NCBI GenBank assembly: GCA_036971615.1
Contig: JAYKKR010000007.1
Location: 248,001 to 312,000, forward strand
DNA length: 64,000 nucleotides
DNA from: Amyloporia xantha
Taxonomy: Eukaryota > Basidiomycota > Agaricomycetes > Polyporales > Adustoporiaceae
Direction of reading: 5' to 3'
Made by a program: the position numbers and the translations under genes. Shown piece after piece: positions 10,421 through 21,136 of the stretch. The notes below the pieces were generated by a model that was not told where the DNA came from, did no database searches, and saw only the letters and a program-made list of their open reading frames with translations. Positions within the stretch are counted from its first letter, which is position 1. Every line of letters starts with the position of its first letter.

Positions 10421-12879
10421 ATGATCCTTGAGAATGCCTCTGCTATTTTGATCAATTATTCATCTCACGCCAACGATATCGCCGACCAAGAGCATTTCGT
10501 GAGTGTCAAAATTCCGGAGTCCACGGAGGAACTGCTAACGAAACGTATCTGGGACGAATGGTAGCATTTGTATCAACAAGCGCTTCAACGTGATGAAATA
10601 TATCATCACGACGACCATAACGCCCATAATGATACAACAAGTCCAACGGCGCTGATAGCCAGGATTCTGAAAGTGGGACCGACGGGTGCTGAAGACCCGG
10701 CGATAATCGAGGCGATCAAAGCCGTATTAACCTCTAGAGAAGCAGTAGAAGCTATAATGCGCTTGACGGGCACTGATGCGCACACATTCATCGATTTGTT
10801 GGACGGCGTATGTGCCCCCTTTCCGTTCAGCCGTATGCTAGAAGCTGAACCATGGTACTTCAGGCAATGAGCAAGATCGATCAAAGCAGTCGCGTGTATC
10901 AAACTGGATTTCACAGTTTGCGCAAACTTTGTGCTCAGAATGAATACGTGCCGGAGTCCTTCACCCTTCCATCTGGACTCTTGCAAAGGACAAGGGATAT
11001 GGCAGATGCTGCAGGGTCGTTTGCAGATGTATGGCGTGGTTCTTACGCTGGACAAGAAGTCGCGGTGAAAGCACTACGTATCACATATAATTGTGACAAG
11101 CAGAGCATCATGAAGGTTGGGAGTTCATAGTTTGTGTCGCGGACATGGCTGACCATTGAGCGCATGAAGAACTTTTGTAAAGAGGCCGTCGTATGGAAGC
11201 ATCTATGCCATCCGAACATCACACCCTTCTTGGGTATCGACACCTCCATTTTTCAACTCTGTATGATTAGTGCATGGATGGACAACGGTGACGTTAGGTC
11301 ATTCCTGTTGTGCAATCCGGAAGCAAACCGACAAGCATTAGTAAGCTATTATTCTGTTCTTCTCGAGCAAGCACTGATACATAGCCACAGGTGATCGATG
11401 TTGCAGAAGGTTTAGAATACCTGCATTCAGTCAGTGTGCTTCACGATGACGTGAAAGGCGTAAGGGCATATATTTGCTTCATTCAAGTACAGAGACTGAT
11501 TGTCTCACATAAACCCAGGCCAACATACTCGTGGGAGGTGATCATCGTGCTCGCCTTTCGGACTTCGGGCTGGCGGCGATCATTTATGATACCGGTACTA
11601 TGAACACTGCAACTCCTGCCACGGTGACGACTGGATCCATCCGCTGGATGGCTCCAGAGGTTCTCGATCCTGAAGCTGCTTGCATCAGCGAACAATCGTC
11701 TGCTTTGGCGAAACGTGATGTGCATTCCTTTGCCATGGCGGCATGGGAGGCGAGTATATCTAGATGACATCTATTCAAATCTGACTATGTTGTAGATTTT
11801 CACAGGTAGTATCCCATACGCTCAGCTGCGGATAGACGCCGCCGTGATTCGCCTTATTTTGAAGGGGATCCGACCTAAGCGTACTCAGGAGGCTATAGAC
11901 AGAGGACTGTCTGATGTGATTTGGGACATTTTAGAGTCATGCTGGCGTCCAGATCAAAAGGATCGTCCCTCGATGAGCTCAGTTAAGACTTCGCTGACTG
12001 ATGCAGTCCGTTCTCCATCGTGCGTATTATCAACGAGGTCAATCTTCGCAAATTGATTATTCGTTCGGAACATTGTCATTCACAGGGCTGTACAATCTCC
12101 GATCAGCAGGGCTTCCTCTGCTCCTCCTTTCAATAGTCCGATCATGGGTTTTCGTAGGACTGATGATGTTCAGCGAAGCAAATCTACTCCGGCGCATTCA
12201 AATCGAGATCTTTGGGATGCAAGCACTTATCACTGCCATGCTGATTCAATGTGGGAATTCTTCACCGATGAAGAGGCGATAACCCGGGAAAGCTCTACTC
12301 GGGCGGGCGTCTCTTCAATGATGGGGAAGGAAACGGGTCCTGATAGCAAGAATGCCGTTGACCTGGTTGACTCTACATCAGATCAATGCGAGGAGGACAG
12401 CAGCGGACATGATGTTGAGATGGAGTCGAGCAGGACTTCCAACTATTCTCCTTCAGTGTTGCCCGCTCAGACAACAGTGCAGCACTTATCTCATGCTACT
12501 GTGAGTTTTGTGTCTTTTTTATGCATTCCTCCGCATAGGAGCCCTGATGAACTTATCTTTCATGTAGTGTGCTTCATCTAACACGGAGTTGAAGTTGGCG
12601 TCAAACGCTCGTGGGACTGTCTATCCTAATGGCTCAGACGAGGATTCTGTGCGTGCTTCACGAGATGTCGTCCCTGTTTCAACATCCTTCAAACTACCAT
12701 TTGTCGAGATGGAGCAGGCCGACACGATTGTGACGATAAACCCCGATGACAGTGTGGTCCTATCTGACCTTGACGGAAGGAAAGAACGTACAAATGCATC
12801 ATCAGCGTCCTGTCATTTACCACCTAAGTCTTCGACATTAGCTCTGAAAAGCAAGACAGAGCCCGCCTCTCCCGAATAA
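10421..12879 (+). CDS. TKL-type protein kinase, 9 exons
   Basis: Exons 10421-10498, 10565-10807, 10864-11115, 11161-11340, 11391-11459, 11519-11749, 11796-12019, 12086-12500 and 12568-12879 join in phase to 667 residues. The kinase domain (about residues 150-410) has a glycine-loop remnant GSFADVWRGSY, the AVK lysine, a catalytic loop HDDVKGANILV that keeps the Asp, DFGLA, and RWMAPEVLDPE, then SIPYAQ and CWRPDQKDRPSM. This is the tyrosine-kinase-like family expanded in Agaricomycetes. The C-terminal 260 residues are Ser/Thr-rich and low in complexity, with no domain I recognise. Two introns are unusual: intron 6 starts with GC (11750) and intron 3 with GTTGGG. The first exon is inferred from a good donor and continuous phase. 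Substrates are unknown. A paralogous fragment lies at the window's right edge. Confidence 0.8.
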
Positions 12880-13765
12880 GTCTTGTCTTTCAATGTCTAG
12901 CCAGGTTGGAGTTCAGTTGTCTCTGGTAGGCAAGCCTGCTGAGCCGAGGCTATCTATTAGAATGTCCGTTGTATTCTATTTGCTATCATATGCAAGACCA
13001 GGCTGGTTCGTTATTGTATAGATAAATATCTGGTGGACACTGCTCTATTGGTATGTAATATTTGGCATGTAGAGGCGGGCAATGTAGATCCGTGTGGCGT
13101 AATTATACACTAATATTTCGTTTGGAAATGCACGGTAGCCGCGCGGCTAATTCTTTCGTTGCGGTGTGACGACTGGGTGCGGCTTGCACTGTATCTCAGA
13201 CGCACTCCTGCTAATTCACATGCACACGGGACCACAAAGCCAATCGCCGTCAGGTAGGCGGTTGGCTGAGTAGTCCTACATCAGACTGTCCGATCTAGCC
13301 TACCTACATGCATACATCTGAGTGTTAAAACAAGCTGTCAACTTCGATCCGCACTATTTCCCGGACAAATGGTAATGGCATTACGGCGAAGGCAGCACAT
13401 TCCAATTCTCGCATTGCAATGAGTTTCAGCATATTCCACTTGAAGCTCATTACTCTGCAAGAAGACGAGATGTAGGCGGAATGAGACCGACCCGGAATAG
13501 AATTACATAATATTGGACAGTCCCAGGTCGTATTATTTCAACATACTAATTAGAGAATACTGGAGCGGACCAGCGGCTCCGGAGTGGATTGTTTATGTGG
13601 CGCGCGTCATTATTTCAGCCAACTTCACCGTTACGACTTACGAGAGTCTCTTTCAAGATCCGTCATCTCGTGTCTCTCAATGTTGACAATGACCTGTGGT
13701 TGTAGGGGATGTGACAGCGTGTCTCAGAACAAAGGGTGAATCAGAACGCACCTGAGCTGCATCAG
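12880..13765. other. Intergenic, left flank of the DUF6534 duplication
   Basis: No gene recognised. From about 13526 the sequence is similar to the start of the second repeat unit near 16549, so the duplicated segment begins here, downstream of the gene-coding part. Confidence 0.5.
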
Positions 13766-15596
13766 CTACCGTGGGCTTGGCCGCATCCAAATGGTTGGTT
13801 GTCGACATAAAGCGATCCGCGTTTGAAGTCTGCTATTTTGACCATCATCGTGTGGTCTCATACAGATGCGGATGTTGCTTACTACTTGACCCATGGTGGA
13901 AGCTACGATGTCATTATTCCGAGGCAGCAGCATTGCACGAGAATTTAGGCTGGCTAGGACGGAATTAACATATCTAATGGCGGGAAATGAAAATGTGTGC
14001 TGAATAAGGACAGCCAATCGATGACTCGACTTACAGCTTGGTTAAGGCAAAGTTGAAAACTAGTCGGAAAGCTTTGACATCAGTCCGATTAAATGGTGCA
14101 AAGCGTGTGGAAATTACCCATATGGTCGCCTCCAGACTACGGTTCAATCATCACCACATCGCACTCAGGAGATATTAGTAAGTGATAGACTCACGGAAGA
14201 AAAAAACGCAATAACGTCCGCCATGGCAAATATTGCCGTTGCTAATCCATTTGACAAGGTCACTAATATGGTCAGTCAGCGAACACTTGCTTGAAACGAC
14301 AGAAACATCACGGACTCTGCATGATTCTTGTGATGACTGTGTCCGTTTGAGAGTGACCTGTGAAACCATTTTTCTGGGGAAGAGGACAATTGTCACTCTT
14401 TGCGCCTGTTTGTTCCTCGTTAGGCTAGTATCTCACATACCAATCTCCACGTAATGGCTATACAAATTGCGATGTCATTAATGGCAGAGGTAAAAAACCA
14501 GGCCAAGACTGGGCCCTGCACTACTCGTCAACACGTGCCATACCCCTTCACCAGGTATAGAACATACTGTGTAGAATTTGAACAGGAGAAACTGGGGTTT
14601 GAACGACATATGCACTGCCACACCGATGGCAATCGCTAGAGCAGTGCAGTCACATTGGAGAAGAATCAAACTTTTGGGACACTTCGACGAGTACTGAATA
14701 AAGGGAGAATGGGACATACAGCAAGTAGCGATCGCGAGCATATAAATGGCAACCACTACCAGTTTTTGTGCGTTGAGCTTGTAAAGTCGCCAGGCGTAGA
14801 ACCCTTGGACTTGCCCAGAGATAATGCCCTGGATCATGTAAGCCATCGATGGCTCATCCACAGTGGTAAATGAACGTTGCGTACCGTGAACGCTATCTCT
14901 GTATGTATCAACTTTCTGTTCAGTATTATGAAAGCATGCAACTACAAGTTTGAGATCCCTTACGCGATTCGAAGGCTAGCGGACACAAATTCAGTGACGG
15001 GTAGAGCGGAATATCAGAAGTATTTACCCCAATCGGCTACGATGATGGCGTTCAAAATTCCTGCCCGACCGAAAATATGAGCCGACAAATCGTGCAAGTT
15101 ATGTATGCAGTGAGAGAAGTTTGGCATACCGTAATTGCTGATAAGGGTGTTATACACCCACCAGATGTTTAACACTGTATTGACAGTATCGCAAAAGAAC
15201 ACGAATCCGACCTACAGGTCGATAATGATACCCTCTTTCAGTCGAAGAAGCGATGTAGCGATGCACATACATAGAGTTTTATCCAACGCGCATCACTAGA
15301 CTGATTCAGCCAGAACACAGCGTTCAAGAGGCTGAAAGACCCACTTAGTGTACGTCGAGTAATAAAAGAAGACCTGCGTGAGCATGACCCCGTACAACCT
15401 TTCAGCAGATACCGTCAGGACGTCGGTCACAGCGTATACGCCCAGGAGCCCATACGTACATCACATTCAATAACACGCCGATCAAGCAGGGGCCTGTTCT
15501 GTACCAATGGCACGAATATAAGGGTTCTCCTCGGCGCCGGAGACTAAGAGACACTCACATGAACTGCGCGAGTGCGATGGGTGTGTCAGATACCAT
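13766..15596 (-). CDS. DUF6534 membrane protein, copy A
   Basis: Multi-pass membrane protein of the Agaricomycete DUF6534 family; its function is unknown. About 14 short exons starting MVSDTPIALAQF splice to TGPCLIGVLLNVM, LYGVMLTQVFFYYSTYT, DARWIKLY, VGFVFFCDTVNTVLNIWWVY, ADWAFES, QGFYAWRLYKLNAQKLVVV, IGVAVHMSFKPQFLL, GPVLAWFFTSAINDIAICIA, GHSQTDTVITRIMQ, LSNGLATAIFAMADVIAF, and the family ending KLYVNSVLASLNSR. Seven hydrophobic segments are plausible. The join around the seventh exon (near 14880-15000) is the weakest. No stop or frameshift is needed, so the copy looks intact. After SLNSR the C-terminus runs about 45 residues further than in copy B, to the stop at 13766. A TATA-like motif lies about 75 nt upstream of the ATG. 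Confidence 0.75.
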
Positions 15597-15666
15597 GTTC
15601 AATTACCGAAACAACAATGAGTCGACAAGGGGGGGGAATACATTCAACGGTACGCCGCGATAGCAG

Positions 15667-15675
15667 CTATATAAC
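15667..15675 (-). promoter_or_regulatory. TATA-like box of DUF6534 copy A
   Basis: The minus-strand sequence GTTATATAG lies 71-79 nt upstream of the ATG at 15596. Copy B has GTTATAAA at the equivalent place (18737-18744). Conservation of this element in both units, in the same spacing, supports a core promoter. Confidence 0.5.
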
Positions 15676-16291
15676 GGGAAAGATGGCGGTGTGGGGAGTG
15701 CACCTCAGAACTGTCATGTCGTTATTATTAGTGATTTTGATAATCATATCATTGCTGCCTTCTTTGCTTCGCGCACACTGTCACGGCAGCAATGTGATAG
15801 TATGAGACAGACCAAAGAAACCTTGATTGAATTGTAGCAGGCCTGATAGTGCGCTCAGGAATCAGAAGTGCCGGAGCCGAGGGGCGAGTCACCTCGACAC
15901 GCTGTCATCATGATGCAGACTCGATCTCAACAGTTGTTTGGTGAACCTTACAGTAAGTGTCTTGAATTCTAATAGTACAACCAGCAGATTGCTCAGTCAT
16001 CTGACAACTCGACAAACACCACTTAGCTTTTGAATATCTCAGGCTATCAGGCTTGATACCATCAGGTAGTTGAATATTGTATTGAAGGAAGCGTTGTCTC
16101 CAACTCGGTATGATCGTACCCAGCTGTACCGAGCGCAGTGATCTTGCGAGACTTGAGTCATCAGTGACCATTTTAATCCTTGATGGCATGCCATTGAGCT
16201 GTCCATTTTGCACTGGCGCAGAACTGCATGCAGAGCCCTACGCAGCGGCACAAAGATATCGTCACAGGGGGCCATCTTGATGTGCCAGCAA

Positions 16292-16369
16292 CGTGGTATG
16301 ATTGAGCGCCTGACCGCTCGCACAGGAATACGTGGTATGATTGAGCGCCTGACCGCTCGCACAGGAATA
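16292..16369. repeat. Perfect 39-bp direct tandem repeat
   Basis: Two identical adjacent 39-bp units, 16292-16330 and 16331-16369, each beginning CGTGGTATGATTGAGCGCC. Unit 2 of the larger duplication has only one diverged counterpart near 19480, so the doubling happened in unit 1 after the segmental duplication. Confidence 0.95.
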
Positions 16370-16548
16370 CGTCGAATGCATGCACATGCCACACACCGCG
16401 AAACCGGCTACAAGAAACAGACCTGCTGCTCTCCGTCCCCGCGCACGACCTGATCTGACTCGTAGCCACGCGCAGCAGTATAAGTCGCACTTCGTAACCG
16501 GAGGAAGGTCGGGCACGCTGGGCGCTTGCATGTATATCTGATAGCCCC

Positions 16549-19465
16549 AAGACGTAATATTTCAACATAATTCGAGGATACCGGAGCGGACCAGCGGCTG
16601 CGAAGCGGATAGTTTATGTAGTCACACCGCGCCTATGGGCGTCATCATTTCAGTCAGCTTCACTGTTACGAGAGTCTCTCTCAATATCCGTCATCTCGTG
16701 TCTCTCTATGTTGACAACGACCTGTAATTGTAGGGGAGATGACAGCGTGTCTCAGAAGAAAGGGTAAATAAGAACGCACCTGGGCCGCATTGGATACCCT
16801 GGGCTTGGCCGCATTCAAGTGGCTGTTTGCCGACATAAAGCGATCCGCATCTAAAGTCTGCTATTTTGGCCGTCATTATGCGGTTTCACAGATGATGCTG
16901 ACGTTGCTTACTACTTGACCCATGGTGGAAGTTATGATGCCATTGTTCTGAGGGAACAGTATTGCGCGAGAATTAAGGCTGGCCAGGACTGAATTACCGT
17001 AGCTAATGACGATAATAATGAACAGTTGCAGAAGAAGGACAGCTAGTCGACGGCTTGACTTACAGCTTGGTCAAGACATAGTTGAAGGCTAAGCGGAAGA
17101 TTATGACATCAGTCCGATCCAATGGTGCACAGTGTGCGAAAATTACCCATATGGGTGCCTCCAGTCTACAGTTCAGTCGTCAGTACATCGCACTTAGAAG
17201 ATATCAGTAAGTGATAGACTCACGGAAGAAACAAAAGCAATAATATCCGCCAAGGCAAATACCGCCGTCAGTACTCCATTTGACAAAGAGACTAATTTGA
17301 TCAGTCAGCAGACACTTCCTTAATGCGACAAAAGACACACGGACTCTGCATAATCCTCGTGATGACTGTATCCGTGCGAGAGTGGCCTGTGAGACTATTT
17401 TTCTGAAGAAGAGGACGGTTGCCACGCTTTAGGCTGTATCAGTTTCCCGTAGTACTAAGACATCACATACCAATCTCCACATGATAGCAATGCAAATTGC
17501 AATATCATTGGTGACAGAGCAAGTCAACCAGGTAATGACTGGGCCCTGCATTGCTTGTCAACTACACGCTGTACCCCCTTCACCGAGTATGGGACTTACT
17601 TCGTAGTGTACAAACCGGAGAAACTGGTTTTTGAACGACATGTATACCGTCACACCTATGGCGGTCACTGGCACAATGCAGTCGGATGAGAGAAGAGTCA
17701 ACATTTCTCGGCACCATCGAGTACGTGGCAGAAATAAACAGAGGAAAAACAACGTACAGCAAGTGATGATCGCTAACGCAGTGATGACAGCAACCACCAG
17801 TTTGTGTGCGTTGAGCTTGTAAAGTCGCCATGCATAGAACCCTTGGACTTGCCCGGAGATAATGCCCTGGGCTTTGTAAGCCATCGATGGTTCATCCAAA
17901 GTGGTAAATGAAAGTTGCGTACCGTGAACGCTATCTCTGTATGTTTCAACTTTCTGTTCAGTATTATGAAAGCATGCAACTACAAGCTTGAGATCCTTAC
18001 GTGATTCGAAAGCTAGTGGACACAAAGTCAGCGATGGGCAGAGCGGAATACTAGACGTAGTCACCCCAATCGGCTACAATGATGGCGTTTAGAATCCCTA
18101 CCCGGCCGAGAATATGAAAATGAGCATTTATAATACAACGGAAAATTGTGCAAGCAATGTATGCAGGGAGAGTTGGGCGTACCGTAATTGTTGATCAGGG
18201 TGTTGTACACCCACCAGATGTTCAACACTGTATTGAGAGTATCGCAAAAGAACAAGAATCCGACCTGTAGATCGAAAATGTTACTTCTTTCAGTCGAAGC
18301 AATGTAGCGAAGCACATACATAGAGTTTTATCCAACGCGCATCACTAGACTGACTCAACCAAAGCACGGCGTTCGAGAGGTTGAAAGACCCACCGAGTGT
18401 ACGTCGAGTAATAAAAGAAGACCTGCGTGAGCATGACCCCATACAGCCTTCCAGCAAATATTTGTCAGAACATCGATCATGGGGTCGACGCACGCTGGGA
18501 GCCCATACGTACATCACATTTAATAACACGCCAATCAAGCAGGGGCCGGTTCTGTATCCGAGTCGAAGGCACGAATATGAGCATTCTCGTCGGCACTGGA
18601 GACCAAGAGACGCTCACATGAACTTCGCGAGTGCGATGGGTGTCTCTGATACCATGTTCAATTACAGTTGTGAAACAGCAATGAGTCGATAGGGGGTTAA
18701 ACACCTTGACATTCAACAGTACGCTGCGGTAGCAGCTTTATAACGGGAAAGTTGGCGGTATGTGGTGTGCGCCACAGAACTGTCATGCCACATAACTGTC
18801 ATGCCATAACTATTAGTTATGGTGATATCATGTCATTGCAGAACAAGAGTCCATCTGCTGATGCTACCTTGCTCGTTGCCTGCCTGGTTCCTGTTGCCTG
18901 CTTGCTTCGTGCGCACTGTCACGGCGGCAGAGTGATAGTACGAGGCAGACGAAAAGGCCCTTATTGAACTGTAAGCAGGCCTGAAAGTGCGGTCAAGACG
19001 AAGGAATGCCAGAGCCGGGGAGCTCACCTCGACACGCTGTCATACCGACTAGATCTTAACGATTGTTCAAACCTTACACTAAGCGTCTCGAATTCAAATA
19101 GTGCAACTAGCAGGTTGCTCAGTCAGCTAACAGCTCCACGAATACCGCTCATCTTTAGAACATATCACGGATATCATCAGTTAGTTGAACATTGTACGGG
19201 AGCGTAGTCTCCACCTCGGCATAATCGGGCCACCCAGCGGTACCTTGCGCGGTCATCTCGCGAGACTTGAGTGATGTCCCTGTGTGAGCTCTTCCGCCGC
19301 CTAGCACATTGTATTTACCACCATGAGAGCGGCATCGGTGACCATTTTAATCCTTGATGGCACGCCAGTGAGCTAGCCGCTTTGCACTGGCGCAGAACCG
19401 CACGCAGAACCACACTCTCCCGACGCAGTGGTACAAAAATACAACCACAGGGGGCCATCTTGATG
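16549..19465. repeat. Tandem segmental duplication, unit 2
   Basis: Second copy of the segment at 13526-16282, in the same orientation. It carries extra material relative to unit 1, for example around 18790-18815 and 19270-19330. Similarity to the tail of unit 1 resumes near 19895-19960 after about 330 unrelated bases, which suggests a later insertion. Confidence 0.75.
16876..18655 (-). CDS. DUF6534 membrane protein, copy B
   Basis: Paralogue of the gene at 13766-15596 with the same exon plan. Matching exon peptides are MVSETPIALAKF, TGPCLIGVLLNVM, LYGVMLTQVFFYYSTYT, DARWIKLY, VGFLFFCDTLNTVLNIWWVY, QGFYAWRLYKLNAHKLVVAV, GPVITWLTCSVTNDIAICIA, GHSRTDTVITRIMQ, LSNGVLTAVFALADIIAF, VLTKL and YGNSVLASLNSRAI. 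All splice sites I checked keep GT-AG, and the frame is open throughout, so this copy also looks functional. It ends earlier than copy A because of a TAA at 16876-16878. Substitutions are mostly conservative and hydrophobicity is kept, which points to constraint on both copies. Function is unknown; some members of this family have been guessed to be receptors, without proof. Confidence 0.75.
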
Positions 19466-21136
19466 AGACGCCACTAACACGATATGATCGAGTGCCTGAC
19501 CGAATACATGGGAATCTGGCCAATATGTGCGCACGACTGACAAGACTCGTAGCTAGCACCACGCAGCATCATAGGGGATAATGGGCATGGGCACCTCGAT
19601 AAGAATATGACTCGAACATTCAGTAGGCTGAGACGGATAGTTCGCCGGCCTTACGTTTGTCAACCCGTAGACATACCAGATGTGTGTTGTGCGCTTCGGC
19701 CGTGTACAGAACTCGCGGTGGATCCGCAGAGCCCTATGTTGTGCAAACGCTGGTATCTAATCATCAGCGATGCGGGCTCACCTACCGCAGGCAGTGTCTC
19801 GCATTGGCACCTCGAAAGCGTTATAATCTAGACCAAGCTGTACTTGGATTATGAGTTCAATGCATAACACATATACCCAGAAACGGTGCTTACTCTCAGT
19901 CGCACGTCGTAAATGGAGGATTGCGGAAGGTTAGGCACGTGAGGCCCTTCCATGTACACGTCCCGTAACTACCGTATTGATCCTTGTGGCAATCTCCTCT
20001 GAGTTTCGAGCTAGGTGATTTTGTTTCTATATGCATGTCCAGCCGATTTTCAGATCTGTTAGCATGCGCAGCAGCGGAGATACATTCACGGTTGATTCGC
20101 TATCATTTAGCGAGGTTTAGGTTACCCTTGGGCCATTCTGAATAGGGTCAACGTCTGTCCGTTAGGATGGATGGTCGCGCCTGAACTCACCGCTATAAAG
20201 AATAAAATATTGTTTACAGCCATCTCTTCATGGCCGCTTTTCCTGCCTGTCATCTCAGTGACTCGAGGGTGGGGCTGAGAACTGAGCAGCTAGGTTGGGC
20301 AATACGCTAGCCTGTGAAGATACGGATGTCAGAAGTTTGTGATTGGATTCGGAGGCATAACAAGAGCAACCGGATCGTCGTTGACCGAATGTGTCGATGC
20401 GATTCATACTTGAGATGTGCCAGATCATGCCAAGCACTCAGTACTCCAAGCTCGATCGTGAGTGTCGCCGATCAGCATGATGGCGTCGTCGGTCCTGCAC
20501 CGCGCCATCATTGATGCGTAACAGATATTATGGATGATTATGGATGATTTTGAAGTTTGTCCAAAGCAGCCCGAGGCAGGTGGCCAATGCTGTATGGACG
20601 CGAGGGCACCCGGTGTTGCCGTCGTGAAGCCCCGGGTCTATCAGACATGACGACGGCACGTCCTTCACGTGATCTGACACGACGACGCGTCCAGTTCCCG
20701 ATCCTAATGGAGCAAAACATCCGCGTCCCTGCCATATTATTATCCCATCGCGATCGCTATCTCCATTACACAGCGTCCCACCTGACTTCGAATTCATGCC
20801 ATGGAAGGAGAACGAAAATATCCCGGATAACCCTCCTCCAGCGTAATTCAAGTATTTGCCATTGGCTGCAGATCGGTGACAGGAGGGCAATTTGTGACAT
20901 GTGTACCGTGAAGAGAGCAGTAATTAATAGAGGCCGCACGTCATCTTCCGCGTCAGAAGCCGCAGCTTCACACACTCCCCGAGTTTGCCCCCGACATGTA
21001 ATATTCTTTATTTCTTCCCCCTATCAAGGTTAACGTTCAGGTACCTCCTTCCCTGCTCTATGAATTCATCCCTATCGTCTCCCTCTTCGACACCCAACTC
21101 ATCTTGAACAGCATCTGCATTACCTCTGCACAGACC
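18656..21136. other. Right end of the duplication and sulfite oxidase promoter region
   Basis: To about 19465 this is unit 2 of the duplication, including its TATA-like element. From there to 21136 no gene is recognised. Open frames near 20528-21033 on both strands have no ATG-plus-splice chain that yields a known family. The last 200 bases are C/T-rich and probably form the promoter and leader of sulfite oxidase. Confidence 0.45.

Larger units (their letters stand above)
13526..16282. repeat. Tandem segmental duplication, unit 1
   Basis: This unit matches 16549-19465 over its whole length, coding and non-coding parts alike. Shared anchors are the left end (GGAGCGGACCAGCGGCT), both promoters, and the right end (CAGGGGGCCATCTTGATG). 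Intron positions are the same in both units. By eye the divergence is roughly ten percent, with small indels. Boundaries are approximate to tens of bases. Confidence 0.8.

Noticed and set aside
10421..12879. Kinase pseudogene, because no single long frame exists
   Set aside because: Nine exons with consistent phases and all key kinase motifs give an intact protein.
13526..19465. Pair of transposon copies or long terminal repeats
   Set aside because: The units contain a spliced host-type gene, have no terminal inverted repeats or polymerase motifs, and are simply adjacent direct copies.
20528..21033. Overlapping open frames on both strands upstream of sulfite oxidase
   Set aside because: Neither has a recognisable domain or supporting splice sites; composition looks non-coding.
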